64,000 nucleotides of DNA. Origin: Prochlorococcus marinus CUG1415. Lineage in GTDB: Bacteria; Cyanobacteriota; Cyanobacteriia; PCC-6307; Cyanobiaceae. The translations under genes were made by a program, and so were the position numbers. The notes beneath the pieces were generated by a model, which worked only from the letters and a program-made list of their open reading frames with translations, searched no databases and was not told the DNA's origin. Where the stretch lies: contig NZ_JAAORL010000002.1 of assembly GCF_017696015.1 (NCBI RefSeq), positions 603,870 through 667,869 on the forward strand, in the 5' to 3' direction. Below, piece by piece: positions 1-8,735 of the stretch (positions are counted from its first letter, which is position 1; the number at the start of each line of letters is the position of its first letter).

Positions 1-417
1 GTAAGCAACAGTAGTCTCAAACCCTTTATCTTTTAGTTGATCTGCTTGCTTTTTTGCTGATTCATAGCTTGCAAAAGGGCCAAAAACAATTCTTTCAATT
101 TTTTTTGGATTTTTGATGGGTGTGTCCCTCCAAGCAATATTAATCTGTTTTGATTTATGTTTGATACCGTTTGAAGACTGCAAGTTTAAAAAACCTTTAT
201 CAGTTATAAAATTGATATTCTTTCTCTCAGAAAAACTATCATTTTCCCCGCCAAGATATTGCCTTAAACCAATTAAAAATTTTCCTTTTTTAATGGCTGT
301 ATTAAGTTCAACCTTTAGAGATTCTTCTGCAACGACAGAAGAACAAAATTTAGTGTTAATTATTAAAAGCGAAATACAGCCAAAAAATAAATTTAAAAAA
401 ATAAATTTACGTTTCAT
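1..417 (-). CDS. SpoIID/LytB-like exported protein (partial, C-terminus outside window)
   Basis: The minus-strand frame opens with ATG at 415-417 and stays open for 139 codons to the window edge, so only the N-terminal part is present. Residues 1-30 form a basic start plus a hydrophobic stretch, a likely signal peptide or lipoprotein signal (a Cys follows LFFG). After this comes a segment with the sequence GLRQYLGG, then a stretch near the edge (FGPFASYESAKKQADQL) that resembles a SPOR-type repeat. This arrangement recalls cyanobacterial SpoIID/LytB proteins, which act on peptidoglycan in the periplasm. The defining SpoIID core is not visible, so the family call is tentative. It is divergent from rpmI, with about 90 bp between the starts. 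Confidence 0.6.
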   Translation of the reverse strand, partial: MKRKFIFLNLFFGCISLLIINTKFCSSVVAEESLKVELNTAIKKGKFLIGLRQYLGGENDSFSERKNINFITDKGFLNLQSSNGIKHKSKQINIAWRDTPIKNPKKIERIVFGPFASYESAKKQADQLKDKGFETTVAY

Positions 418-507
418 AAGTAGCAACTTCCTTATCAATTAAAAACTTTAATTTGCACCAATGCATATAAAGGTTTAGATTATCTTAATTAAACACATTT
501 GACTTAA

Positions 508-705
508 ATGTCTAAACTCAAAACTCGTAAATCAGCTGCTAAAAGATTTAAAGCTACTGCAACGGGTAAATTCATGAGAAGAAGAGCCTTCCATAATCAT
601 TTACTTGATCATAAAAGCTCAAAATTAAAAAGACATCTTTCAACAAAAGCCGTAGTTGATGAAAGAGATGCCGATAATGTAAAATTAATGATTCCTTACG
701 CATAA
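508..705 (+). CDS. rpmI: 50S ribosomal protein L35
   Basis: This 65-residue, very basic protein begins [20 protein letters not shown], the standard L35 start, and keeps the [18 protein letters not shown] core. L35 is a small component of the large ribosomal subunit. It sits 28 bp upstream of rplT, its usual partner, in one short operon. The infC gene that often precedes this pair in other bacteria is not here; the upstream neighbour is divergent. The length is normal for the family and the ATG at 508 is the only sensible start. Confidence 0.97.
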   Translation: MSKLKTRKSAAKRFKATATGKFMRRRAFHNHLLDHKSSKLKRHLSTKAVVDERDADNVKLMIPYA

Positions 706-733
706 ATTGTTAACCTATTTTTCTTAGTAAGTC

Positions 734-1081
734 ATGGCACGTGTAAAAAGAGGCAATATAGCCAGAAAAAGAAGAAACAAAATCTTAAATCTTGCAAAAG
801 GGTTTAGAGGCGGAAACAAAAATCTTTTCAGGACAGCAAATCAAAGAGTAATGAAAGCTCTTTGTAATGCTTACAGAGATAGAAGAAGAAGAAAAAGAGA
901 TTTTAGAAGACTTTGGATTTCTAGAATTAATGCTTCAGCCAGAATAAATGGAACGAACTATAGCAAGTTAATAAATGGCATGAAAAATGCCGAGATTATC
1001 ATTAATAGAAAAATGCTTGCTCAATTAGCCTTACACGATCCTAAATGTTTTGAAAAAATAGTTTCTTCCGTTAGCAATTAG
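734..1081 (+). CDS. rplT: 50S ribosomal protein L20
   Basis: The 115-residue product begins [20 protein letters not shown] and contains the L20 signatures [13 protein letters not shown] and [16 protein letters not shown]20 binds 23S rRNA early in assembly of the large subunit and in several bacteria represses its own operon by binding the messenger. I see no obvious L20-type leader structure in the short space upstream. The length is typical. The gene follows rpmI at 28 bp and precedes a TPR gene by 37 bp. Confidence 0.97.
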   Translation: MARVKRGNIARKRRNKILNLAKGFRGGNKNLFRTANQRVMKALCNAYRDRRRRKRDFRRLWISRINASARINGTNYSKLINGMKNAEIIINRKMLAQLALHDPKCFEKIVSSVSN

Positions 1082-1118
1082 AAAAAAAGAATATAATCAT
1101 AAAAAGTAATTATCAATA

Positions 1119-1676
1119 ATGGAAATTTCTTCCTTTCAATCCTATTTAATAATTCTTTTTGTAGTTCTAATAATTATTTCTATTGTTGTATTCAGACAAT
1201 TTCTAAAAACAAGAAGTGAAGAATTAAATTTAGTAAAATTCGAGCAGAAAGGTTTAGATTCTCTAACTCAAGCTACAGAATTATATGAATTTGGGTCTAT
1301 TCAGATCAAGAAAAGATTATACTCTGAAGCAACAAAGACTTTTTTAAAAGCAATTGAAAATTATGAAAATGAACCTGATGAAGCCAAAGCCATAATAAAT
1401 AATGCTTTAGGATTTTCTTATGCTGCTCAAAATCAATTTAAAAAAGCAATTCAACACTATAACTCCGCAATAAAATCACTTCCAGAATATCCTATAGCCC
1501 TTAATAATCTCGCATCAGCACATCAGCGTTTATTGGAATATGACTTGGCATATGCAACTTATCAAAAGGTTTTATTGATAGACCCAAAAAACAAAACAGC
1601 AATAAAAAAAAGTAAGGAGTTAGAAAAAAGAAATAATTACAAACCTTACAAAGGTATAAACGATAAGGGATTCTAA
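1119..1676 (+). CDS. Membrane-anchored TPR-repeat protein
   Basis: The 185-residue product has one strong hydrophobic segment at about residues 8-25, followed by a short basic patch, so it is probably anchored by its N-terminus. Residues 55-165 hold roughly three tetratricopeptide repeats (for example ALGFSYAAQNQFKKAIQHYN and the following SLPEYPIALNNLASA), which usually mediate protein-protein contacts. The C-terminal tail is basic. The stop lies 3 bp before the thiG start, so the two genes are probably co-transcribed. The partner is unknown; cyanobacterial TPR proteins of this size often assist assembly of photosynthetic complexes, but nothing here proves that. Confidence 0.8.
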   Translation: MEISSFQSYLIILFVVLIIISIVVFRQFLKTRSEELNLVKFEQKGLDSLTQATELYEFGSIQIKKRLYSEATKTFLKAIENYENEPDEAKAIINNALGFSYAAQNQFKKAIQHYNSAIKSLPEYPIALNNLASAHQRLLEYDLAYATYQKVLLIDPKNKTAIKKSKELEKRNNYKPYKGINDKGF

Positions 1677-1679
1677 AAT

Positions 1680-2474
1680 ATGGAAAATTATTCATCTTTA
1701 TTAATTGGAGGAAAACAATTTTCCAGTAGATTAATGGTAGGCACTGGTAAATACAAATCTACACAATCGATGGTAGAAAGTTTGTCAAAGTCGGAAACAG
1801 AAATTATAACCGTTGCTGTTAGAAGAATTAAAAATGATCAGACTGGAGAAAATTTACTCGAAAAAATTAACTGGAGAAAATACTGGATGCTTCCTAATAC
1901 AGCTGGTTGTGTAAATGCGGATGAGGCAGTCAGAATAGCAATTTTAGGAAGAGAGCTTGCAAAATTATCAGGTCAAGAAGAAAATAATTTTATCAAGTTG
2001 GAAGTGATTCCTGATAAAAAGTATTTGCTACCAGATCCAATAGAAACTCTCAAAGCGGCTGAAGTTTTAATTAAAAAGGGTTTTGCTGTACTGCCCTATA
2101 TAAATGCAGATCCTCTGCTTGCAAAAAGACTAGAAGAAGTAGGTTGTGCAACTGTAATGCCATTAGGCTCGCCTATTGGCTCTGGACAGGGTTTATTAAA
2201 TTTATCAAACATAGCGATAATTATTGAGAATGCCAAAGTACCAGTGATAATTGACGCAGGAATTGGTGTGCCTAGTGAAGCTTCTCAAGCTATGGAACTT
2301 GGAGCTGATGGTGTCTTAATCAATAGTGCAATCGCACAAGCTGTAAATCCGCCTCTCATGGCTCAAGCAATCAATTATGGCGTAAAAGCTGGAAGGCAAG
2401 CTTTTCTTGCAGGAAGAATTAAAAAACAAGACTTTGCAATAGCAAGTTCACCAGAAACAAGTATCTCTATCTAA
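1680..2474 (+). CDS. thiG: Thiazole synthase ThiG
   Basis: ThiG builds the thiazole phosphate half of thiamin from 1-deoxyxylulose 5-phosphate, the ThiS thiocarboxylate and an iminoacetate donor. The 264-residue protein shows the family marks [11 protein letters not shown] (residues 17-27), NTAGC (73-77), FIKLEVIPD (104-112), in which Lys-106 sits at the expected Schiff-base position, and the phosphate-binding part of the barrel ([11 protein letters not shown] and [11 protein letters not shown]). The length matches stand-alone ThiG; in several other cyanobacteria ThiO and ThiG are fused. A ThiO-like oxidase lies separately at 46402-47484. It follows the TPR gene after 3 bp. Confidence 0.95.
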   Translation: MENYSSLLIGGKQFSSRLMVGTGKYKSTQSMVESLSKSETEIITVAVRRIKNDQTGENLLEKINWRKYWMLPNTAGCVNADEAVRIAILGRELAKLSGQEENNFIKLEVIPDKKYLLPDPIETLKAAEVLIKKGFAVLPYINADPLLAKRLEEVGCATVMPLGSPIGSGQGLLNLSNIAIIIENAKVPVIIDAGIGVPSEASQAMELGADGVLINSAIAQAVNPPLMAQAINYGVKAGRQAFLAGRIKKQDFAIASSPETSISI

Positions 2475-2616
2475 TTATCTAAAGTTAAACAAAATATAAA
2501 TGAGAGTAAAATTTAATATTTGATCAAATTTATCCTATTAAGAAAAAAGATTTGAAACTATTTACAATGTTTTTTCGCAAATTGGAAGCACACTGTAGTA
2601 ATTTAATAAATATATT

Positions 2617-2643
2617 ATGAATCTTTTAATTCTGGAGTTCTGA
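2617..2643 (+). promoter_or_regulatory. Eight-codon upstream ORF abutting the sqdB start
   Basis: ATG at 2617 opens an 8-codon reading frame (MNLLILEF) whose TGA at 2641-2643 touches the GTG start of sqdB at 2644. A GGAG at 2634-2637, six bases before the GTG, lies inside this mini-ORF and can serve as the sqdB ribosome binding site. Translation of the mini-ORF could couple to sqdB, but a frame this short can occur by chance. Confidence 0.3.
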
Positions 2644-3837
2644 GTGAAAGTTATTGTTCTAGGTGGAGATGGTTTTTGCGGTTGGCCTTGTGCGGTGAAT
2701 TTAGCAGATCAAAATCATGATGTAATTATTGTCGACAATTTAAGTCGTAGAAAAATAGATATTGATCTAGAAGTAGAATCTTTAACTCCGATTGCCTCAA
2801 TTACAGAAAGACTTTCTGCATGGGAAGAGATTGGAGGTAAACCTATGAGATTTCTTAATATGGATATCTCTAAACAATATCAAAAATTACTAAATTTGCT
2901 TATTGAAGAAAAACCAGATTCAGTTATCCATTTTGCTGAACAAAGAGCAGCACCTTACTCGATGAAATCGAGTTTTACCAAAAGATATACGGTAGATAAT
3001 AATGTTAATGGCACACACAACCTGCTTGCTGCAATCGTAGAAAGTAATTTAGATATTCATGTAGTTCATTTAGGAACAATGGGAGTATACGGATATGGAT
3101 CACATAGGGGTGCAACTATTCCAGAAGGATATTTAAAAGTTGAAGTTCCGCAACCAGATGGAAGCCGCTTTGAAGAAGAAATATTACACCCTGCAAGTCC
3201 TGGTAGTGTTTACCATATGACTAAAACTTTAGATCAATTATTATTTCTTTACTACAACAAAAATGATCTTGTAAGAATAACTGATCTGCATCAAGGTATT
3301 GTTTGGGGCACAAATACAGAAGCGACTTTGAAAGATCCTAGATTGACAAACAGATTTGACTATGACGGAGATTATGGAACTGTTCTAAACCGATTTCTAA
3401 TGCAAGCTGCCATTGGATATCCATTAAGTGTTCATGGAACAGGAGGGCAAACAAGAGCATTTATACATATAAAAGATTCGGTAAGATGTGTACAACTTGC
3501 TCTTGAGAATCCTCCAAAATCTGGCGAGAGAGTCAAAATCTTTAATCAAATGACAGAAAGTCATCAAGTTGGAGAACTTGCAAAAAAAGTTGCATCTCTA
3601 ACAGGGACTGATATCAATTATTTACCAAATCCAAGGAACGAAGCAGTTGAAAATGATTTAATTGTTGATAATAAATGCTTTATAGAATTAGGCTTAAACC
3701 CAACAACTCTTGATAATGGCTTATTAGAAGAAGTTGTTGAAGTTGCCAAAAAATTCTCTCATAGATGTGATTTAAAACGCATACCTTGTGTTTCATCCTG
3801 GACTAAAAAACAAGCTGAGGCCATCAAGACTAATTAA
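2644..3837 (+). CDS. sqdB: UDP-sulfoquinovose synthase SqdB
   Basis: SqdB makes UDP-sulfoquinovose from UDP-glucose and sulfite, the head-group donor for the thylakoid sulfolipid SQDG. The 397-residue protein is an extended short-chain dehydrogenase: an NAD-binding glycine motif (VLGGDGFCGWP, residues 5-15), Thr-145 in LGTMGVYGYG, and the YxxxK pair Tyr-190/Lys-194 in VYHMTK. The start is GTG at 2644, supported by a GGAG six bases upstream. sqdX follows 27 bp later in the same direction, so the two SQDG enzymes form an operon. Sulfolipid replaces phospholipid in marine picocyanobacteria living at low phosphate. Confidence 0.96.
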   Translation: MKVIVLGGDGFCGWPCAVNLADQNHDVIIVDNLSRRKIDIDLEVESLTPIASITERLSAWEEIGGKPMRFLNMDISKQYQKLLNLLIEEKPDSVIHFAEQRAAPYSMKSSFTKRYTVDNNVNGTHNLLAAIVESNLDIHVVHLGTMGVYGYGSHRGATIPEGYLKVEVPQPDGSRFEEEILHPASPGSVYHMTKTLDQLLFLYYNKNDLVRITDLHQGIVWGTNTEATLKDPRLTNRFDYDGDYGTVLNRFLMQAAIGYPLSVHGTGGQTRAFIHIKDSVRCVQLALENPPKSGERVKIFNQMTESHQVGELAKKVASLTGTDINYLPNPRNEAVENDLIVDNKCFIELGLNPTTLDNGLLEEVVEVAKKFSHRCDLKRIPCVSSWTKKQAEAIKTN

Positions 3838-3864
3838 AATTTCTGAAATAATTACCTTAAGAAA

Positions 3865-4998
3865 GTGAAAATTGCGTTGTTTACTGAAACTTTTTTACCT
3901 AAAGTTGACGGAATAGTAACAAGACTTACTAAAACTATTGAATTTTTAATAAAAAATGGTGATGAAGTTATAGTTTTTTGTCCCGAGGGATGTCCAGAAT
4001 CATATATGGGCGCAACTGTAGTTGGAGTTGCTGCTATGCCATTACCCTTATACCCAGAATTGAAGCTTGGTCTACCAGGTCCTGCAGTTTCAGATAAGTT
4101 AGAAAAATTCAAACCAGATTTAATACATGTTGTTAATCCAGCTGTACTGGGCTTAGGTGGTATTTGGTTGGCAAAAACTAATAATATTCCTTTAATTGCA
4201 AGCTACCATACTCATCTTCCTAAATATCTTGAACACTACGGTATGGGTATGTTAGAGCCACTTTTGTGGGAATTACTTAAAGCAGCACATAATCAAGCCT
4301 TGTTAAATTTATGTACCTCCACAGCTATGGTAAATGAGTTGAAAGAAAAAGGTATACAAAGGACTGCTCTATGGCAAAGAGGAGTAGATACTTACAGTTT
4401 CCGACCAGATTTGAGAAGTGATAAAATGAGAAAAAAATTATTTGGAAAATATAAAGATGCTAAATACCTATTAATTTATGTTGGAAGATTATCAGCAGAA
4501 AAGCAAATTGAGAGAATAAAACCAGTCTTAGAGAGTATTCCTAATGCATGCCTAGCACTTGTAGGTGACGGACCATATAGAAAACAGCTTGAAAAAATCT
4601 TCGAAAATACCAAAACTAATTTCATAGGATATTTATCTGGCGATGAACTTGCTAGCGCTTATGCCTCTGGAGATATATTTTTATTTCCCTCAAGTACAGA
4701 AACACTTGGATTAGTTTTATTAGAAGCAATGGCAGCAGGATGTCCAGTGATTGGAGCCAACAAGGGAGGAATTCCAGATATAATCAGTGATGGTGTGAAT
4801 GGCTGTTTATATGATCCTGATGCAACAGATAATGGGGAAAAAAGCTTAATTGAAGCGACAAAAAAAATTCTAAAAAATGAAGATAAAAGAGAAGTTATGA
4901 GACAAGAGGCAAGAAACGAAGCAGAAAAATGGGATTGGAATCAAGCAACGTTACAACTACAAAATTATTATTCAGATACTCTCAAAGAAATAGATTAA
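3865..4998 (+). CDS. sqdX: SQDG synthase, GT4-type glycosyltransferase SqdX
   Basis: SqdX transfers sulfoquinovose from UDP-sulfoquinovose to diacylglycerol, the last step of sulfolipid synthesis at the membrane. The 377-residue protein has the two-domain GT-B fold: the N-terminal acceptor half starts ALFTETFLPKVDGIVTR, and the C-terminal donor half has YVGRLSAEKQ (205-214) and the EX7E retaining motif (Glu-279 and Glu-287 in STETLGLVLLEAMAAG). The GTG at 3865 is chosen because it gives the usual N-terminus. It sits directly behind sqdB, which fixes the function more firmly than the general GT4 fold would. Confidence 0.94.
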   Translation: MKIALFTETFLPKVDGIVTRLTKTIEFLIKNGDEVIVFCPEGCPESYMGATVVGVAAMPLPLYPELKLGLPGPAVSDKLEKFKPDLIHVVNPAVLGLGGIWLAKTNNIPLIASYHTHLPKYLEHYGMGMLEPLLWELLKAAHNQALLNLCTSTAMVNELKEKGIQRTALWQRGVDTYSFRPDLRSDKMRKKLFGKYKDAKYLLIYVGRLSAEKQIERIKPVLESIPNACLALVGDGPYRKQLEKIFENTKTNFIGYLSGDELASAYASGDIFLFPSSTETLGLVLLEAMAAGCPVIGANKGGIPDIISDGVNGCLYDPDATDNGEKSLIEATKKILKNEDKREVMRQEARNEAEKWDWNQATLQLQNYYSDTLKEID

Positions 4999-5010
4999 AC
5001 TTAATCTAAA

Positions 5011-5259
5011 TTATGCAACGTGTGGAGGCGTAGGATTACTATACGAGCTTAAAGGAAGGATTAGAGTAGCAATATTTTGATTCTTTTCAGGCCTTTTTTT
5101 CTTTGAGAATTTTTTACCAAAAGGTACTCTTATTACATTAGTTCCCTCAATAGGACAAATATTTGAATTTTCTCGTGAAAAATTATTGACAAATTTTGGT
5201 AAGTCTACGTTTTTAATTGGCAAGTGTTTAACATTACCAGATTGAAAATCTTTGGTCAT
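5011..5259 (-). CDS. Small hypothetical protein, Pro/Lys-rich
   Basis: An 82-codon minus-strand ORF with an ATG start fills the space between sqdX (convergent, 12 bp apart) and gcvP. The product is basic in the middle (VPFGKKFSKKKRPEKNQN) and ends PLSSYSNPTPPHVA. I recognise no domain, signal peptide or membrane segment. It does not shadow a gene on the other strand and has balanced amino-acid use, which supports a real gene, but conservation could not be checked. Confidence 0.55.
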   Translation of the reverse strand: MTKDFQSGNVKHLPIKNVDLPKFVNNFSRENSNICPIEGTNVIRVPFGKKFSKKKRPEKNQNIATLILPLSSYSNPTPPHVA

Positions 5260-5388
5260 AGCTTCAAATACCCCAAAAAATTTGATGCCTGAATATATTA
5301 ATAAAAAAATTTAAATAATTTCTTTAAGAAAATATTAAATTTTTATACACACTGATAATAACCAAATTATTTAAAGGACGCTAGTCAT

Positions 5389-8298
5389 TTAAGCACATTT
5401 TTTTTCTTCTAACGTCTCTCCTTGATTTACATTACAAGAACAAATTAAATTGCGATCACCATATGCATTATTAATCCTAGAAACAGTGGACCAAAACTTA
5501 ATAGATGTTGGGGTTTTATAAGGAAAAGAAGCTTTTTCTTTTGAATAAGGATGATGCCAATTATCAGAAATCAACTCTTGCAACGTATGGGGAGCATTAC
5601 TTATGACATTATTATTTTTTAATTCAATATTATTTTCTATTTCACTGATTTCTTCTCCGATCAATAGCATAGCCTCACAAAATCTATCTAATTCTGCCAA
5701 ACCTTCACTTTCAGTAGGCTCTATCATTATGGTCTCTGTAACAGGCCAACTTATAGTTGGGGCATGAAAACTATAATCTATTAATCTTTTAGCTAAATCA
5801 TTTACACTCAAACCGGTTTTGGATTTTAAATCTCTAAAATCTAAAATACATTCATGTGCGACAAAATTATTTTTTCCTTTATAAAGAATCTTAAATTTAT
5901 GCTTTAAAGAATGAGCAATATAATTTGCAGATAAAATTGCATGCGACGTTGCTTTCCTTAAACCACTAAGGCCAGCCATTTTTATATACATCCAACTTAT
6001 TGGAAGAATACTTGCACTCCCATGCTTGGCAGAAGATACGTAATTGGAACTATTAAAAAAATTATTATCCATTAAAGAATGAGTAGGAAGAAATGGGCTT
6101 AAAGTTTCTGATGCAGCTACTGGACCTACTCCTGGACCACCGCCGCCATGTGGAATGCAGAATGTTTTATGTAAATTCAAATGACAAACATCAACACCAT
6201 AATTCCCGGGCTTGCATAATCCAACCTGAGCGTTCAAATTTGCTCCATCTAAATAGACAAATCCTCCAACAGAGTGAATTAATTCACATATCTTTCTAAT
6301 ATGTAATTCAAAAACTCCATGAGTCGAGGGATAGGTCAACATAAGAGCCCCGATTTGGTTATCAAATTTCTTGACCTTGATCGACAAATCTTGAAAATCA
6401 ATATTTCCTTCGTCATCACATTCAACAGTTAAAACATCAAAACCTGCCATAACTGCACTAGCAGGGTTGGTTCCATGAGCACTTTTAGGAATTAAACATT
6501 TTTTTCTTAAAAGTTCGCCTTTTGATTCAAAATAAGAATTTATTGCCAATAAACCTGCAAACTCTCCTTGGGAGCCTGCATTTGGTTGAAAAGAAACTGA
6601 TTTTAAACCAACAATATCACTTATCCATTTTTCTAGGTCAGATATTATTTTTGAATAGCCCTTAGTTTGATCTGGCGGAGAAAAAGGATGAATAGAAGAT
6701 AAATTAGCCCAAGAGACTGGATTTAACTCTGCTGCAGAATTTAACTTCATGGTACAGCTTCCTAATGGCATCATTCCATCTACCAAAGAAAAATCTTTTT
6801 CAGCAAGTCGGAATATATATCTCATTAATTCAGTTTCACTTTGATAATTTGTGAATATATCTTGCTGCATCCATTCACTGGATCTCAAAGCTATATTTGC
6901 AAGATGAAATCCTTTATCAAATTTTATATGCTCTAAATCTTCTTTTTTTTCTATGAGGTTTGCTATGAAAGTCAAAATATCTTTGATTTCTTTTTCATTA
7001 CTAAGCTCATCTAAAGAGATCCCAAAGCCAGTTGAATCTTCAATAGTTGATCCCAAGGGCAAAATTCTAAAGTTATAGCCATTTTTTAACGCTTCATTAT
7101 GGATCTTTTGAGAATGCTCAGAATAAACATCAACACTATCAAATCTAATCCCATCAGGTATATCAAAACCTAAATCAACCAAACATGATTCTAAATTTAT
7201 TCTCAACTCCACTAATCTCTTAGCAATTTGAGTTAATCCATAGGGGCCATGATAAATAGCATAAAAAGAAGAAATTATGGCTAATAAAGATTGAGCAGTA
7301 CAAATATTACTAGTGGCCTTCTCCCTTCTAATATGTTGCTCTCTTGTTTGCAATGCTAGTCTTAAAGACTTTTCGCCATTTTTAGAGAGAGTTTGCCCAA
7401 CAATTCTTCCAGGTATAAGCCTTTTATATTTTTCGCTACATGCAAAATATGCTGCATGGGGGCCACCAAAACCCATTGGAACACCAAATCTTTGCATACT
7501 ACCCACTGCTACATCAACACCAAATTCAGAAATTGGTTTAATTAAAACTTGTGCCAGTGGATCAATACAAGCCGATACAATAATTTCTGATCTATGTGCT
7601 TGGGATATTAAAAATGTGGGATCAAATAATTCGCCATTTTTACCGGGTAATTGCAACAAAATTCCAAAGACATCATCATGATTAGGAAGGTTGCTTTGAG
7701 TAAAGCGTTTTAAGGATATTCCCAGAGGTTTTGCTCTGGTTTGTAGAACATTAAAAGTATGATCAAAAACATTTGATTCCACTAAGTACACTTTTGAAGA
7801 TTTATTTTTTCTTGCGGCAAAACTCATGGCCATAGCTTCTGCAGCAGCAGTGCCCTCATCTAATAAAGATGAGTTGGCGACAGGGAATCCTGTTAGTTCA
7901 CAAACAATAGTCTGAAAATTAAATAAAGCTTCTAATCTTCCTTGTGCAATTTCTGCTTGATATGGAGTATAAGATGTGTACCACCTAGGATTTTCGAGAA
8001 CATGTCTTTGAATTACTTTAGGCATGTGATTGTCATAGTAACCAAGGCCTATGAGTGATCTCATTTTGGTATTCTTCTTCGCAATCTCTTCTAATTCATT
8101 TAAAGCCTCAATTTCTGAACAACCTTGGGGCAATATTTCTGAAGATTTATCGTTAAGCTGAATATCTTCAGGAATAACTTGATTTATAAATTGATCAATA
8201 TTATTAAAACCAAGCTTATTCAGCATAATTCTTTCATCATTATCTCCTAATCCAAGATGCCTATCTATAAACAAATCGGACCCAAATTTGGATGTCAT
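5389..8298 (-). CDS. gcvP: Glycine dehydrogenase (decarboxylating), P-protein
   Basis: P-protein of the glycine cleavage system decarboxylates glycine with pyridoxal phosphate and passes the aminomethyl group to the lipoyl arm of GcvH; in cyanobacteria this recycles photorespiratory glycine and supplies C1 units. The 969-residue homodimeric type contains both halves. The PLP lysine is about residue 711 in NLHKTFCIPHGGGGPG, with GSCTMKLN and GANLNAQVG upstream. It begins RHLGLGDNDERIMLNKLG, as in the family. gcvH lies 45 bp upstream on the same strand, so they are probably one operon. gcvT is separate, at 26175-27287. Confidence 0.97.
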   Translation of the reverse strand: MTSKFGSDLFIDRHLGLGDNDERIMLNKLGFNNIDQFINQVIPEDIQLNDKSSEILPQGCSEIEALNELEEIAKKNTKMRSLIGLGYYDNHMPKVIQRHVLENPRWYTSYTPYQAEIAQGRLEALFNFQTIVCELTGFPVANSSLLDEGTAAAEAMAMSFAARKNKSSKVYLVESNVFDHTFNVLQTRAKPLGISLKRFTQSNLPNHDDVFGILLQLPGKNGELFDPTFLISQAHRSEIIVSACIDPLAQVLIKPISEFGVDVAVGSMQRFGVPMGFGGPHAAYFACSEKYKRLIPGRIVGQTLSKNGEKSLRLALQTREQHIRREKATSNICTAQSLLAIISSFYAIYHGPYGLTQIAKRLVELRINLESCLVDLGFDIPDGIRFDSVDVYSEHSQKIHNEALKNGYNFRILPLGSTIEDSTGFGISLDELSNEKEIKDILTFIANLIEKKEDLEHIKFDKGFHLANIALRSSEWMQQDIFTNYQSETELMRYIFRLAEKDFSLVDGMMPLGSCTMKLNSAAELNPVSWANLSSIHPFSPPDQTKGYSKIISDLEKWISDIVGLKSVSFQPNAGSQGEFAGLLAINSYFESKGELLRKKCLIPKSAHGTNPASAVMAGFDVLTVECDDEGNIDFQDLSIKVKKFDNQIGALMLTYPSTHGVFELHIRKICELIHSVGGFVYLDGANLNAQVGLCKPGNYGVDVCHLNLHKTFCIPHGGGGPGVGPVAASETLSPFLPTHSLMDNNFFNSSNYVSSAKHGSASILPISWMYIKMAGLSGLRKATSHAILSANYIAHSLKHKFKILYKGKNNFVAHECILDFRDLKSKTGLSVNDLAKRLIDYSFHAPTISWPVTETIMIEPTESEGLAELDRFCEAMLLIGEEISEIENNIELKNNNVISNAPHTLQELISDNWHHPYSKEKASFPYKTPTSIKFWSTVSRINNAYGDRNLICSCNVNQGETLEEKKCA

Positions 8299-8343
8299 AT
8301 TAAAATATTTTTCTTTAAAATAGCTCTTTTTAGAAAGTTTGCT

Positions 8344-8733
8344 TTATTTTGGTACAACCTTTGATTGATATTCCTCAGAAGTCATCAAATCAGCAATTGA
8401 TGCTTTTGATTCTGGTTTCAAAATGACTAACCAACCTTCTCCGATCGGATCATTCTGTAAAAGCTCAGGGTTCTCAATAACACTTTCATTTACAGATACT
8501 ATTTCCCCTGAAAAAGGCAAATAGACTTCCTCAACGGCCTTAACTGATTCAATTGTTCCAAAAGTCTCACCTTTCTCTAAAGTCGCCCCTTGATCAGCTA
8601 ACTCAACAAAAACAATATCTCCTAATTGATCAATAGCAAATTCACTAACTCCAATTTTTAATAGTCCGTTTTCTTCCAAAACATATTCATGAGTATCAGC
8701 ATAGTGGAGGTTGTCTGGAAACTGGTAAGACAT
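8344..8733 (-). CDS. gcvH: Glycine cleavage system H protein
   Basis: H-protein is the lipoylated shuttle that carries the aminomethyl group between GcvP, GcvT and dihydrolipoamide dehydrogenase. The 129-residue length is standard. Lys-65 in GTIESVKAVEEVYLP is the lipoyl attachment site; the N-terminal THEY and the DIVFVELAD segment are typical. It is 2 bp downstream of the PLP-enzyme gene and 45 bp upstream of gcvP, consistent with a single minus-strand transcript. No glycine riboswitch is visible in the short spacers. Confidence 0.97.
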   Translation of the reverse strand: MSYQFPDNLHYADTHEYVLEENGLLKIGVSEFAIDQLGDIVFVELADQGATLEKGETFGTIESVKAVEEVYLPFSGEIVSVNESVIENPELLQNDPIGEGWLVILKPESKASIADLMTSEEYQSKVVPK

Positions 8734-8735
8734 GA

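Noticed and set aside
113..442. A 109-codon plus-strand frame at the left edge
   Set aside because: It is antisense to the SpoIID-like gene, which has a signal peptide and a family-like sequence; the plus-strand product is low-complexity.
7313..7681. 122-codon frame antisense to gcvP
   Set aside because: It is explained by the GcvP reading frame on the other strand.
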